From Candidatus Heimdallarchaeota archaeon (GTDB lineage: Archaea; Asgardarchaeota; Heimdallarchaeia; JABLTI01), in NCBI GenBank assembly GCA_023128635.1, contig JAGMDP010000219.1, forward strand, positions 1 to 13,023: a stretch of 13,023 nt of DNA, read 5' to 3'. The translations under genes and the position numbers were made by a program. Positions within the stretch are counted from its first letter, which is position 1. The number at the start of each line of letters is the position of its first letter. The notes beneath the pieces were generated by a model. That model had not been told where the DNA came from. It worked only from the letters and a program-made list of their open reading frames with translations, and made no database searches. This document shows positions 1 through 7,158 of this stretch, piece by piece.

Positions 1-1
1 T

Positions 2-79
2 TTTGCACTTGAGAAAGGAAAAATTTCTGGAGTTGTAAAAACGCAATTTGGTTATCATATAATTCTCAGAACCGGTTAA
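2..79 (+). CDS. Parvulin-type peptidyl-prolyl cis-trans isomerase, C-terminal fragment
   Basis: Only the last 25 codons are inside the window; the gene begins upstream of base 1 and ends at the TAA at 77-79. The visible peptide has the typical end of the PpiC/rotamase fold: an 'ALEKGKISG' turn, then 'VKTQFGYHII' and a short final strand. In parvulins this segment carries the conserved Phe-Gly-[YW]-His that lines the proline-binding pocket. The family catalyses cis-trans isomerisation of peptidyl-proline bonds and assists protein folding; small stand-alone parvulins are common in archaea. The identification rests on this one motif. Whether the full protein is a minimal ~95-residue parvulin or a larger, secreted chaperone cannot be told. 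It converges on the ferredoxin gene, with 42 bases between the two stop codons. Confidence 0.8.
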   Translation, partial: FALEKGKISGVVKTQFGYHIILRTG

Positions 80-121
80 AATAAGCAATACAGAAATCTG
101 AATAGTTCTTCTTGTTTAGTC

Positions 122-322
122 TTACTTTCCATCATCATACCAATGAACGCAACCAACTGGACAATCATCCATGACTTTCTGAATTGCTGCTTTTTCGGCT
201 TTGTCAGAGGCATATACTTCGGATTTACCCTCAGGTGCCATACGAAAAACTGCGGAAAGGGCAATTGAACAAAGACCACAGCCTGCACATTCATAAATAT
301 TCACCCGAGGTATTTTTGTCAT
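122..322 (-). CDS. Small single-cluster [4Fe-4S] ferredoxin
   Basis: A 66-residue soluble protein with Cys12-x2-Cys15-x2-Cys18 near the N-terminus and a distal Cys54-Pro, the four-ligand pattern of a monocluster [4Fe-4S] ferredoxin of the Thermococcus/Fer4_13 type. The family carries low-potential electrons between oxidoreductases in the cytoplasm. Two details differ from common relatives. The extra Cys normally found after the third ligand (the CxxCxxCxxxCP pattern) is absent. A fifth Cys (Cys58, in 'CPVGCVHW') follows the fourth ligand; similar CPxxC-[IV]-H endings occur in some plant and cyanobacterial ferredoxin-like domains. The start is ATG 320-322. No good Shine-Dalgarno precedes it, and an AT-rich 'taattattaa' at about 338-347 could be a TATA box for a leaderless or very short-leader transcript. 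It is a single gene, convergent with the parvulin. Confidence 0.85.
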   Translation of the reverse strand: MTKIPRVNIYECAGCGLCSIALSAVFRMAPEGKSEVYASDKAEKAAIQKVMDDCPVGCVHWYDDGK

Positions 323-426
323 TTTCTTTTACACTCTAATTATTAATGGTCATTTTATCATGTTTTCAATTATAGAAGCTTCATTATCATTTAATTTTTT
401 CGCTTGAAATCACTAAAGATTTAAAT

Positions 427-476
427 AAAAAAATAAGCGGAAAGAGAAGAAAATAGTGGAAGCAATTATTTGCTTC
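427..476 (-). terminator. Hairpin and U-run downstream of the ABC ATPase
   Basis: A perfect 7-bp inverted repeat (GAAGCAA at 459-465, TTGCTTC at 470-476) with a 4-base loop lies 7 bases past the stop codon of the ATPase gene. On the minus strand it is followed by a pyrimidine-rich stretch and, at 427-433, a run of seven U. It is probably a transcription terminator for the ATPase gene; archaeal termination relies mainly on the U-rich tract. Confidence 0.5.
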
Positions 477-483
477 ATTAGTT

Positions 484-1644
484 CTATCCTAAATCTTCTT
501 CTGTTTCTTTTCTTTTGAAGATTTTTTGCATTCGTTTGCGGAAGCCTTTTTCAGCAATTAGATCAAGTTGGTCGTCGACATATACTTCTCGCATTTTTTC
601 TGTGTACTCTTCGACTTCTGAAATAGGATATTTGTTGAATAAATGGCATCTAACAGTGTGGTGTGGAGCAACTTGTCGTAATTTTGGAATGTCTACCTTA
701 CAGATGTCCATAGTATGGGAACATCGTGGGTGGAAACGACAACCATCAGGTGGTTCAATTAGATTCGGAATAGATCCAGGAATGATTGTTAAATCATCAT
801 CTTTTCTTGTATCCGGTTTTGGAATTGCACCTAATAATGCGATAGTATATGGATGCATTGGGTTCTTGTAAACTTCAATGGTTGAAGCATATTCTACAAT
901 ATAACCTGCATACATAACAGTAGTATAATCACACAATTCCGCAATAACTCCAAGGTCGTGAGTAATGAGCATAATAGACATGTTGAACTCATTACGAATA
1001 GCCTTGAATATGTTCAAAATTTGTGCTTGAATAGTAACGTCTAATGCTGTTGTTGGTTCATCAGCTATTAGCAACTCTGGATTACAGGAAAGAGCCATAG
1101 CAATCATAACTCTTTGTCTCATACCTCCAGAGAACATAAATGGATAATCATCAACTCTATCAGCAGCACTTGGAATACCAACTAAATCCATGATCTTAAT
1201 AGAATTTTCTCTTGCAGTTTGAAGATCTACTTCTTGGTGAAGCCTAATGGCTTCCATGATTTGATCGCCAACAGTAAGAACTGGATTAAGTGAAGTCATA
1301 GGATCTTGGAAGATCATAGCAATTTTGTTGCCACGAATGGTGCGCATTTCAGCATCCGATTTCTTTCTGAGATCTTCTCCTCTGAACCAAACTTCTCCTT
1401 CAATAATTTTACCAGGTGGGTCAGGAACAATGCCCATAACAGATAAAGCACTCACTGATTTTCCACAACCAGATTCGCCTACAATTCCGAGTGTTTTTGA
1501 TTCATAAACTTTATACCCGACGTTTTCAAGTGCTCTAACAATGCCTTCCTCGGTAAAGAAATAAGTCCGAATTCCACGGACGTCAAGTAAAACGCCTTCT
1601 TCTTCAGGTGGGCGCATTTCTTCTTCAAAGGTTGTATCGCTCAT
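484..1644 (-). CDS. Oligopeptide/dipeptide ABC transporter ATP-binding protein (OppD/DppD family)
   Basis: An ATPase subunit of a peptide-importer-type ABC system, working at the inner face of the membrane. From the chosen start it has 386 residues: Walker A GESGCGKS (56-63), Q-loop Gln113 in '[10 protein letters not shown]', signature FSGGMRQRV (171-179), Walker B 'LLIADEP' with catalytic Glu196, and switch His229 in 'ITHDLG'. The C-terminal oligo_HPY region has Cys302, 308, 315 and 333, the four-cysteine set reported to hold an iron-sulfur cluster in some OppD proteins. A ~50-residue charged tail follows. ATG at 1642-1644 is preferred over an upstream in-frame ATG at 1699-1701 because it has GGAGAT 7 bases before it. 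It is an orphan: no permease (OppB/C), binding protein (OppA) or partner ATPase (OppF) lies beside it, so its partners must be elsewhere. The substrate is unknown; related transporters also move nickel or sugars. Confidence 0.9.
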   Translation of the reverse strand: MSDTTFEEEMRPPEEEGVLLDVRGIRTYFFTEEGIVRALENVGYKVYESKTLGIVGESGCGKSVSALSVMGIVPDPPGKIIEGEVWFRGEDLRKKSDAEMRTIRGNKIAMIFQDPMTSLNPVLTVGDQIMEAIRLHQEVDLQTARENSIKIMDLVGIPSAADRVDDYPFMFSGGMRQRVMIAMALSCNPELLIADEPTTALDVTIQAQILNIFKAIRNEFNMSIMLITHDLGVIAELCDYTTVMYAGYIVEYASTIEVYKNPMHPYTIALLGAIPKPDTRKDDDLTIIPGSIPNLIEPPDGCRFHPRCSHTMDICKVDIPKLRQVAPHHTVRCHLFNKYPISEVEEYTEKMREVYVDDQLDLIAEKGFRKRMQKIFKRKETEEDLG

Positions 1645-1993
1645 TTTCTTATCTCCGAAACAATTCCGCCTATTATTTTCTATTATAGTACTATTAAACA
1701 ATTTTCTTCGATTTAATTAATTTTCTATAGTAGACATAATCGAATGTGAAAATTACTTTCTTTTTATGAATAGAAACTATTAACAAATTTTACTTTAAAA
1801 ATAATGTGTTTGTTTCGTGGAATGCTTTTTTAAGTGATTTTGAGCTGTTTTTGTTAAAAAAAATATTGAAAAATCGGTGTTTACTCTCTTTAGTGAATTG
1901 ACCAATTATTTTTTATATATCATAAAATTCACCTTTTGTTTGAAATTTACTTATTGATGATTTAATGAAACAATCTTTGGAGATAGAAACCAA
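1645..1993. other. Intergenic region between the divergent ABC ATPase and cDPG-synthetase-like genes
   Basis: This 349-base gap contains no convincing gene. An upstream in-frame extension of the ATPase (to 1701) and a short minus-strand ORF overlapping the next gene are judged non-coding. The region is strongly AT-rich and should hold two divergent promoters: a clear TATA-like element at 1910-1921 for the rightward gene and several weaker AT-rich candidates (around 1690-1720) for the leftward one. No riboswitch, small RNA or repeat was recognised. Confidence 0.6.
1910..1921 (+). promoter_or_regulatory. TATA-box candidate for the cDPG-synthetase-like gene
   Basis: 'tttttatatatc' is the best archaeal TATA-like stretch upstream of the ATG at 1994. 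With the usual ~26-base spacing, transcription would begin near 1941-1945, giving a leader of about 50 bases that includes the GGAGAT ribosome binding site at 1979-1984. Judged by eye only. Confidence 0.4.
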
Positions 1994-3334
1994 ATGACAC
2001 CTACTAAAGTTATCATTATGGGAGCAGCTGGAAGAGATTTCCATAATTTTAATACTTATTTTAGAGATAATGAGAATTATGAAGTCGTTGCCTTTACTGC
2101 AACACAAATCCCTGATATAGAAGGACGAACCTATCCTAAAGAACTTGCAGGGAATCTTTATCCAAAGGGAATCCCAATTTTTGATGAAGTAAAATTAGCA
2201 GAAGTTATTGAGAAGACAAAAGCAGATGTTTGTGTTCTTTCTTACAGTGATTTACCTTATGATTATGTTATGCATTTAGCTTCAAAGGTTATGGGCTTAG
2301 GACCCAACTTCTGGATGCTCGGAAAGAAGAAGACCTCAATTGAATCCTCAAAACCTGTTATTTCAGTTTGTGCTGTTAGAACAGGATGTGGAAAGAGTCA
2401 AACTAGTCGAAAAATCGCAGTCAGTCTTTCCAAAATGGGTTTAAAAGTTGTGGCGATTCGTCATCCTATGCCTTATGATCCGGACCTAAATTCACAAGCT
2501 TGTCAAAGATATGCAACCTTAGATGATTTAGACAAATACCGTTGCACAATTGAGGAAAGAGAGGAATATGAACCCCTCATAATGAATGGTATTATTCTCT
2601 ACGCAGGCATTGATTATGGACTAATTCTAAAAGAAGCAGAGAAAGAAGCTGATATTATTTTATGGGATGGTGGTAACAACGATTTTCCATTCTATAAATC
2701 AGATTTAGAGATTGTGGTAACAGATCCCCACCGACCTGGTCATGAAGTTAGTTATTATCCGGGTGAAGTTAACCTAAGAACTGCAGATGTTGTTATAATC
2801 AACAAAATGGCAACTGCTGATAGAGAAAACATTGCAATTGTAAGATCAAATATAGCGAGAGTCAATCCAAAAGCAACTGTGATTGATGGAGCTTCTCCCT
2901 TGACCGTTGATGGTTATGAGAAGATAAAGGGTAAACGAGTTCTTGTAGTAGAAGATGGTCCAACTCTAACCCATGGTGACATGGAATATGGTGCAGGAGC
3001 ACTTGCAGCTTGGAAATTCGGAGCTAAGGAGCTTATAGATCCAAGACCGAAAGCAGTTGGATCCATTAAAGCAACTTTTGAGAAATACAATCACTTAGGA
3101 ATTATCCTTCCAGCAATGGGTTATGGTCAGAAACAAGTCGACGAACTCGAAAAAACAATAAATGACATTGATTGTGATTTAGTTTTGATAGGAACACCAA
3201 TCGATTTGGCACGAATCGTCAAAATAAAGCATGAAACTGTTAGAGTAAAGTATGACTTACAAGAAATTGGTCATCCCGATTTGATGGATGTCCTTAAACC
3301 ATTCTTGAAGAAAAAAGGATTACTGAAAAAGTAG
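1994..3334 (+). CDS. cpgS: Cyclic 2,3-diphosphoglycerate synthetase-like P-loop NTPase
   Basis: A 446-residue cytoplasmic protein of the COG2403/CpgS family. An N-terminal Rossmann-like segment ('KVIIMGAAGRDFHNFN', 5-20) precedes a P-loop protein with Walker A-like 'VRTGCGKSQ' (128-136), an acidic 'DIILWDGGNNDFPF' stretch that acts as a Walker B/switch region, and 'RPGHE' and 'GEVNLRTADVVIINK' motifs as in the family. The length is close to the ~460 residues of the Methanothermus enzyme, which uses ATP to cyclise 2,3-diphosphoglycerate into a thermoprotective osmolyte. Many homologues occur in archaea that are not known to accumulate this compound, so the biochemical role here is inferred; 'predicted GTPase' is the cautious name. 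The ATG is preceded by GGAGAT at 1979-1984. The gene stands alone, divergent from the ABC ATPase and convergent with the pseudo-GTPase gene, with a hairpin between the two stop codons. Confidence 0.85.
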   Translation: MTPTKVIIMGAAGRDFHNFNTYFRDNENYEVVAFTATQIPDIEGRTYPKELAGNLYPKGIPIFDEVKLAEVIEKTKADVCVLSYSDLPYDYVMHLASKVMGLGPNFWMLGKKKTSIESSKPVISVCAVRTGCGKSQTSRKIAVSLSKMGLKVVAIRHPMPYDPDLNSQACQRYATLDDLDKYRCTIEEREEYEPLIMNGIILYAGIDYGLILKEAEKEADIILWDGGNNDFPFYKSDLEIVVTDPHRPGHEVSYYPGEVNLRTADVVIINKMATADRENIAIVRSNIARVNPKATVIDGASPLTVDGYEKIKGKRVLVVEDGPTLTHGDMEYGAGALAAWKFGAKELIDPRPKAVGSIKATFEKYNHLGIILPAMGYGQKQVDELEKTINDIDCDLVLIGTPIDLARIVKIKHETVRVKYDLQEIGHPDLMDVLKPFLKKKGLLKK

Positions 3335-3343
3335 ATTAACAAA

Positions 3344-3369
3344 GACGGTTAGAGGTTTTTCTCTCCGTC
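3344..3369. terminator. Hairpin between convergent genes (bidirectional terminator candidate)
   Basis: GACGG (3344-3348) and AGAG (3351-3354) pair with CTCT (3361-3364) and CCGTC (3365-3369), with a two-base bulge and a six-base loop. The hairpin lies between the TAA of the cDPG-synthetase-like gene (ends 3334) and the TAA of the leftward gene (3373). A T-rich stretch follows on the plus strand ('actttattttctttt'). It is well placed to end transcription from both sides. Confidence 0.6.
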
Positions 3370-3372
3370 ACT

Positions 3373-4299
3373 TTATTTTCTTTTCTTTTTGCAATTTTTG
3401 GCAAATGTTTTTCGAAGAATTTTAATCTGAGCTGAAACATCTTCTTGTGGTTTATTACCTTTAATTTTTAAAATTGAACTATCATTAATCGCAAAAAGAA
3501 TCGAGATTATTCGAAGATCGCCTAAACCAGGTAATATAGTCTGTCCTTCTTCTGCTACTACAATGCATAACTTCTTTGTAGCTTTACATTTATTCTCACA
3601 ATCGGAGCAATCTTCTATTTCAGCCTGGACATCATTGTTTTGTAAACTTACTCGGAATATGATATCATCTTGTTTAAGTAATACTTCGTGTTTTTCATTG
3701 ATATCAAATCCCTGTTTCTTTACTAAATTCTCTATGGTTTCCAAGTTAAATCCTATTGGAATATATGTTGTTGTACGTTGTATATTGACAACTATATCTT
3801 CTACTAAATCTCTTAAGAGGGATGCAATATCATCTGGATTTTCCCATTGATGAAATGAAAAATTCTTAAGGTACTTTTCTCTGAAAACTTTTCTAAATTT
3901 GGTCTTCATTTGTGAATAGGCTTTTTTTTTTTCAATTTTAGGTGTGAGTATTACTATTTCGTAAACAGCATTTATTTTGTCTTGAACAATCTCCAAGGTA
4001 TTTTTCACGAAATTGTGTGCATTTTTGGATCCGCACATGAAGATGTATTTCCTTGCTCCCACAAAGTAGAAGGGTAAAATTACTCGGTTTAAAGGTGTCC
4101 CGGTGACTGTTGTGACCCATATTTGTAAATCAACTTCCCCTCGAGAGGTATTAGTTCGAAAAACAATTGGATCTACTCCTATTAATTGAAGGAGGTTTCC
4201 TTTGTGATGAGCAGTGATCTCTCTCAGATGTTCATGGTAATGATCTTTTAGAATGGTTGGTTCTAAAACCAACATGACTTTCGTGAGAAATCTTACCAT
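3373..4299 (-). CDS. Degenerate Ras/Rab-like protein (pseudo-GTPase) with a C-terminal extension
   Basis: A 308-residue protein of no family I can name. Residues ~3-125 follow the layout of a Ras-superfamily G domain: strand 1 'KVMLVLEP', then 'LIGVD' where Rab proteins have TIGVD, 'VDLQIW' where they have xLQIWDTAGQ, and 'LPFYFVGARKYIFM' where they have xxYYRGAxGxIxV. All four nucleotide-binding motifs are lost: no GxxxxGK[ST] P-loop, the G2 Thr is Leu, 'WDTAGQ' has become 'WVTTVTG', and the NKxD position reads 'TPKIE'. Residues ~160-308 form an extension with Cys231-x2-Cys234-x3-Cys238-x6-Cys245 (possible metal site) and a Lys-rich end. ATG 4297-4299 is chosen because AGGTG lies 6 bases before it; a GTG at 4306-4308 overlaps that site. 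Asgard archaea carry many Ras-like genes, so a scaffold or regulatory role is an inference. The coding strand has an A11 run at 3922-3932. Confidence 0.7.
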   Translation of the reverse strand: MVRFLTKVMLVLEPTILKDHYHEHLREITAHHKGNLLQLIGVDPIVFRTNTSRGEVDLQIWVTTVTGTPLNRVILPFYFVGARKYIFMCGSKNAHNFVKNTLEIVQDKINAVYEIVILTPKIEKKKAYSQMKTKFRKVFREKYLKNFSFHQWENPDDIASLLRDLVEDIVVNIQRTTTYIPIGFNLETIENLVKKQGFDINEKHEVLLKQDDIIFRVSLQNNDVQAEIEDCSDCENKCKATKKLCIVVAEEGQTILPGLGDLRIISILFAINDSSILKIKGNKPQEDVSAQIKILRKTFAKNCKKKRK

Positions 4300-4417
4300 G
4301 AAATGCACCTGAACTATTCATTAACTGTCTGCTAACACAAACGTTAGTATTTAACAAATATTAATCTTTCAATCTCAGAATTAGAATAAAAGCTTTTTTT
4401 AATTTCAATTGGTAAGT

Positions 4418-5173
4418 ATGATTATGGATCAGCATTACCCAATTATACCAGCAAATTCAATCCCATTCATAACTGTTGAACAAATGATAGAAGTAGACCG
4501 ATTAATGATGGAAGAATATCAGATATCATTAGTTCAAATGATGGAGAATGCTGCTTATAATCTTGCTTTACTAAGTAAAACTCTTTATCCTGAAGTTGAG
4601 AATTTTATAATCTTAGCTGGTAAAGGAAATAATGGTGGAGGAGGATTAGGAGCTGCTCGTAGACTGCATAACTGGGGATTTTCTGTTACTGTTTTACTTG
4701 CAAGTGAAGAAGGATCATTAAAAGCAGTTCCTGCTAAACAACTTGAAATATTAAAAAAGCTAAAAATAAAAATCCTACACAATATAGCTGACTTTGATAA
4801 ACTACTTGACAAAAAATCTGAAAGAACACTCATAATTGATGCTTTACTGGGTTATAGTTTGAAAGGGAATCCTCGAGGTAAATATAAACATTTAATCAAT
4901 AAAGCAAAAGAATCTAATCTACCAATAATAAGTTTAGATATTCCATCCGGTATAGAAGGTACCAAAGGATTAGTTCTCAAACCAGCAATTGAAGCTGATA
5001 TTACAATGACTTTAGCATTACCCAAAACAGCTTTTCTGAATAGAGCAGCCAAACAATTTCTTGGAAGATTATTTGTAGCAGATATTTCAGTGCCAATTGA
5101 ACTTTACGAAGAAATGGGAGTTAAGGTTAACAAATCACTTTTTCATAGAAGTACTATAGTCGAGATTAAATGA
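4418..5173 (+). CDS. nnrE: NAD(P)H-hydrate epimerase (YjeF_N domain), stand-alone
   Basis: 251 residues matching the YjeF N-terminal domain, which interconverts the R and S forms of hydrated NAD(P)H so that the partner dehydratase NnrD can restore the cofactor. Evidence is the N-terminal 'EVDRLMMEEYQIS' and 'MMENAA' helices, the cofactor loop 'GKGNNGGGGLGAARRL' (68-83), 'IIDALLGYSLKGNPRG' (139-154) and 'SLDIPSGIEG' (172-181), whose Asp is the likely catalytic residue. In most relatives the loop reads GNNGGDG; here the Asp is Gly. Bacterial proteins usually fuse this domain to the dehydratase; this one ends after the epimerase domain and no dehydratase is nearby. The start is uncertain: ATG at 4418 and ATG at 4424 are both in frame, and a weak GGTAAG (4411-4416) suits 4424. 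A TATA-like T-run near 4391-4402 would make the transcript almost leaderless. Confidence 0.85.
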   Translation: MIMDQHYPIIPANSIPFITVEQMIEVDRLMMEEYQISLVQMMENAAYNLALLSKTLYPEVENFIILAGKGNNGGGGLGAARRLHNWGFSVTVLLASEEGSLKAVPAKQLEILKKLKIKILHNIADFDKLLDKKSERTLIIDALLGYSLKGNPRGKYKHLINKAKESNLPIISLDIPSGIEGTKGLVLKPAIEADITMTLALPKTAFLNRAAKQFLGRLFVADISVPIELYEEMGVKVNKSLFHRSTIVEIK

Positions 5174-5187
5174 AAAAAGAAGTATAT

Positions 5188-5211
5188 ACGTGTAGATTTC
5201 AATCCACACGT
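5188..5211 (-). terminator. Hairpin spanning the stop codon of the rubredoxin-TPP gene
   Basis: acgtgtagatt (5188-5198) and aatccacacgt (5201-5211) are inverted copies with one mismatch, which becomes a G-U pair in the minus-strand transcript. The TGA stop of the leftward gene (5199-5201) sits at the loop. The site lies just after the stop of the rightward epimerase gene (5171-5173), so it may act as a shared terminator; no strong U-run follows on either side. Confidence 0.4.
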
Positions 5212-6977
5212 TTAGTTGATGCAGCCATTTTATCTGGATCCGAGATTATCTCTATTAATGCTGGTTTTCCTGATTGTAGAGCTTGCTCAAATGCTACATC
5301 TAATTTCTTAGGATCTTTTACTCTTACACCGAAACCGCCACAAGAGTTTGCGAATTCTGCAAAATTTGGATTTGGAAATTCTACTCCAAAAACAGGATAT
5401 CCATCTCGAAGTAATTCCTTTTTGATGTTCTTTAGAACGCCATCATTGAAAACCACAACAACTATATTCAATTTTTCTCGTACAGCAGTGGTAAAATCTG
5501 CCATTAACATAGCAAATCCACCATCGCCAGTTACACAAACAACTTGCTGTTTGGGATATTCAAGTTTCGCAACTAAAGCAGCAGGCAAACCAAAACCCAT
5601 GCTTGCAATGTTGGCATTGAGATACGTTCTGTGACCTTCACAAATGAATTTCTTGTAAAACCAGTATGTATGATCACCAACATCAACGGTAAAAATAGTG
5701 TCTTTTTTGAAATTTCTTCTAAGAGCCTGAATAACAAATCCAGGATTTATTGGTATTGAGAAATCTTTTCCTTCTGTCTCGAGTTCCGCAAAGTGCTCAG
5801 CCCTCATCTTTTTGGCTTCAGCTAAAAACTCTTCATCTTCTGTTTTTTCTTTAACAAGAGGAACTATTTTCTGAAGAATTAAACCAGCATCACCTACGAG
5901 GCCAACATTCACATCAAATGTTTTCCCAATTCTTGTAGGATCTTTATCAATTTGTAGAATCTTGACTCCTGCAGGAACTAAGTTTGCTTGTCTGAACCCT
6001 GATCCTATGATTATAATGAGATCAGCTTTCTGAATGGCTTTTGCAGCATGTTTTGTACCAATTGATCCCAACACACCCAAAGCTAATTCATGAGTTTCAT
6101 GAACAACACCCTTCACTCGAGAGGTTGTAGCAATTGGAGCTTTTAATTTCTCAGCCAATTCAACAAGTAAATCACCACAATGACGTGCCCCCCAACCACC
6201 AAAAACTACTGGTTTCTTGCAACCATCGATTAGCTTTATAGCTTTCTTAATCTCATCATCTGTTGCAACGACTTCGCTTTGGAATATTCGCTTCTCTGGT
6301 TGAATTATTGAATCTTCAATCGTTTCAGCAAGAACATCAGTTGGACAACTGAGAACGGATAAACCCGGCTTCTTAAGAGCGTATTTCGCAGCCATCATAG
6401 TAAGTTTGATAGCTTGATTTGATCGAGCAACAGTTTCTGCATATTCTGAAAACGGTCTAAAAAGCTCGATTTGATCTATTTCTTGGAACGCTTCACTCCC
6501 AAGATACACTTCAGGTATTTGCCCGACTAATGCTAAGACAGGACTCCTATCAGTCGCAGCATCCATTAAACCTGTGATCATATTTGTGGCACCAGGACCA
6601 GCAATGGACATGCAGACACCTAACTTGTCGGTAATTTTACCATGAGCAGAAGCCATAAAGGCGCCTGTTTCTTCGTGCCTAACAAGAATGAAATCAATAT
6701 TATCGTTTTTCCGAATCGCATTAACTAATGGTAAATTGGAATCTCCCGGAATACCGAAAACATGCTTAACTCCAAAAGCAACTAATTGCTCAATGATTTT
6801 TTCAGCAACAGTTGTATCTGTTTTTTCAGACTTTTTTTTTCCTCCTAATAAAACAAAAGCAGATTTTGGGGCTCCACAAACCGGACAAGTATAAGAGTGA
6901 GGCAAATCAGAGAATTTCACTCCTCTAACATCTTCTTCATAAAGATAATTACAAACAGTACAACGATAAATTGCCAT
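5199..6977 (-). CDS. Rubredoxin-fused thiamine-diphosphate enzyme (pyruvate oxidase / acetolactate synthase-like)
   Basis: 592 residues in two parts. Residues 1-45 are a complete rubredoxin-like knuckle pair (Cys6-x2-Cys9 and Cys31-Pro-x-Cys34-Gly) that should bind one iron. After a short Lys-rich linker (47-54) comes a full three-domain TPP enzyme: PYR domain with 'GIPGDSNLPL' and the cofactor-activating Glu102 in 'RHEETGAFMA', a central domain with 'VVFGGWGAR' and 'IGSGF', and a PP domain with 'VDVGDHTYW' and the TPP/Mg motif starting at GDGG (484) and ending at Asn511-Asp512. The layout is that of PoxB/IlvB/benzoylformate decarboxylase relatives. The attached rubredoxin suggests that electrons from an oxidised 2-oxoacid, perhaps pyruvate, leave through iron, but substrate and product cannot be read from sequence. 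ATG 6975-6977 is chosen because GAAGGAG lies about 9 bases upstream; an upstream ATG pair at 6993-6998 precedes that site. No small-subunit gene of acetolactate synthase is adjacent. Confidence 0.85.
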   Translation of the reverse strand: MAIYRCTVCNYLYEEDVRGVKFSDLPHSYTCPVCGAPKSAFVLLGGKKKSEKTDTTVAEKIIEQLVAFGVKHVFGIPGDSNLPLVNAIRKNDNIDFILVRHEETGAFMASAHGKITDKLGVCMSIAGPGATNMITGLMDAATDRSPVLALVGQIPEVYLGSEAFQEIDQIELFRPFSEYAETVARSNQAIKLTMMAAKYALKKPGLSVLSCPTDVLAETIEDSIIQPEKRIFQSEVVATDDEIKKAIKLIDGCKKPVVFGGWGARHCGDLLVELAEKLKAPIATTSRVKGVVHETHELALGVLGSIGTKHAAKAIQKADLIIIIGSGFRQANLVPAGVKILQIDKDPTRIGKTFDVNVGLVGDAGLILQKIVPLVKEKTEDEEFLAEAKKMRAEHFAELETEGKDFSIPINPGFVIQALRRNFKKDTIFTVDVGDHTYWFYKKFICEGHRTYLNANIASMGFGLPAALVAKLEYPKQQVVCVTGDGGFAMLMADFTTAVREKLNIVVVVFNDGVLKNIKKELLRDGYPVFGVEFPNPNFAEFANSCGGFGVRVKDPKKLDVAFEQALQSGKPALIEIISDPDKMAASTKRVD

Positions 6978-7118
6978 GGGAAATTTCTCCTTCATCATAA
7001 TGCAAGAAATAGATCTAATATGTTAAGACTAACAAAAGAAACTTAAAAGAGGTTTCTCCTTATAATTTAAAAGAAAGAACATTTGATTCTAAATATGAGA
7101 GATATTATTAATTAGAAA

Positions 7119-7131
7119 TTCTATAAAAAAT
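7119..7131 (+). promoter_or_regulatory. TATA-box candidate for the alkyltransferase gene
   Basis: 'ttctataaaaaat' is a good archaeal TATA-like stretch centred near 7125. A start of transcription about 26 bases downstream falls near 7151. That is after the first in-frame ATG (7147) and a few bases before the ATG at 7159, which supports the shorter protein. Confidence 0.45.
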
Positions 7132-7158
7132 AAGATTTAATAACAAATGAGGAAACCC

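Noticed and set aside
515..871. A 118-codon plus-strand open frame
   Set aside because: It is fully antisense to the C-terminal part of the ABC ATPase, whose motifs are unmistakable.
5188..5211. 'gatttcaatcc' resembles the core of some archaeal CRISPR repeats
   Set aside because: Only one copy exists and there is no spacing pattern; it is better explained as a hairpin at the end of two convergent genes.
5170..5634. A 154-codon open frame on the plus strand overlapping the end of the rubredoxin-TPP gene
   Set aside because: It is antisense to the well-conserved TPP-binding domain; its composition and lack of any recognisable motif mark it as a shadow frame.
7040..7062. Inverted repeat AGAAAC/GTTTCT upstream of the alkyltransferase, as a regulator site
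   Set aside because: The repeat is only 6 bp with a 9-base gap in very AT-rich sequence; it could easily occur by chance.
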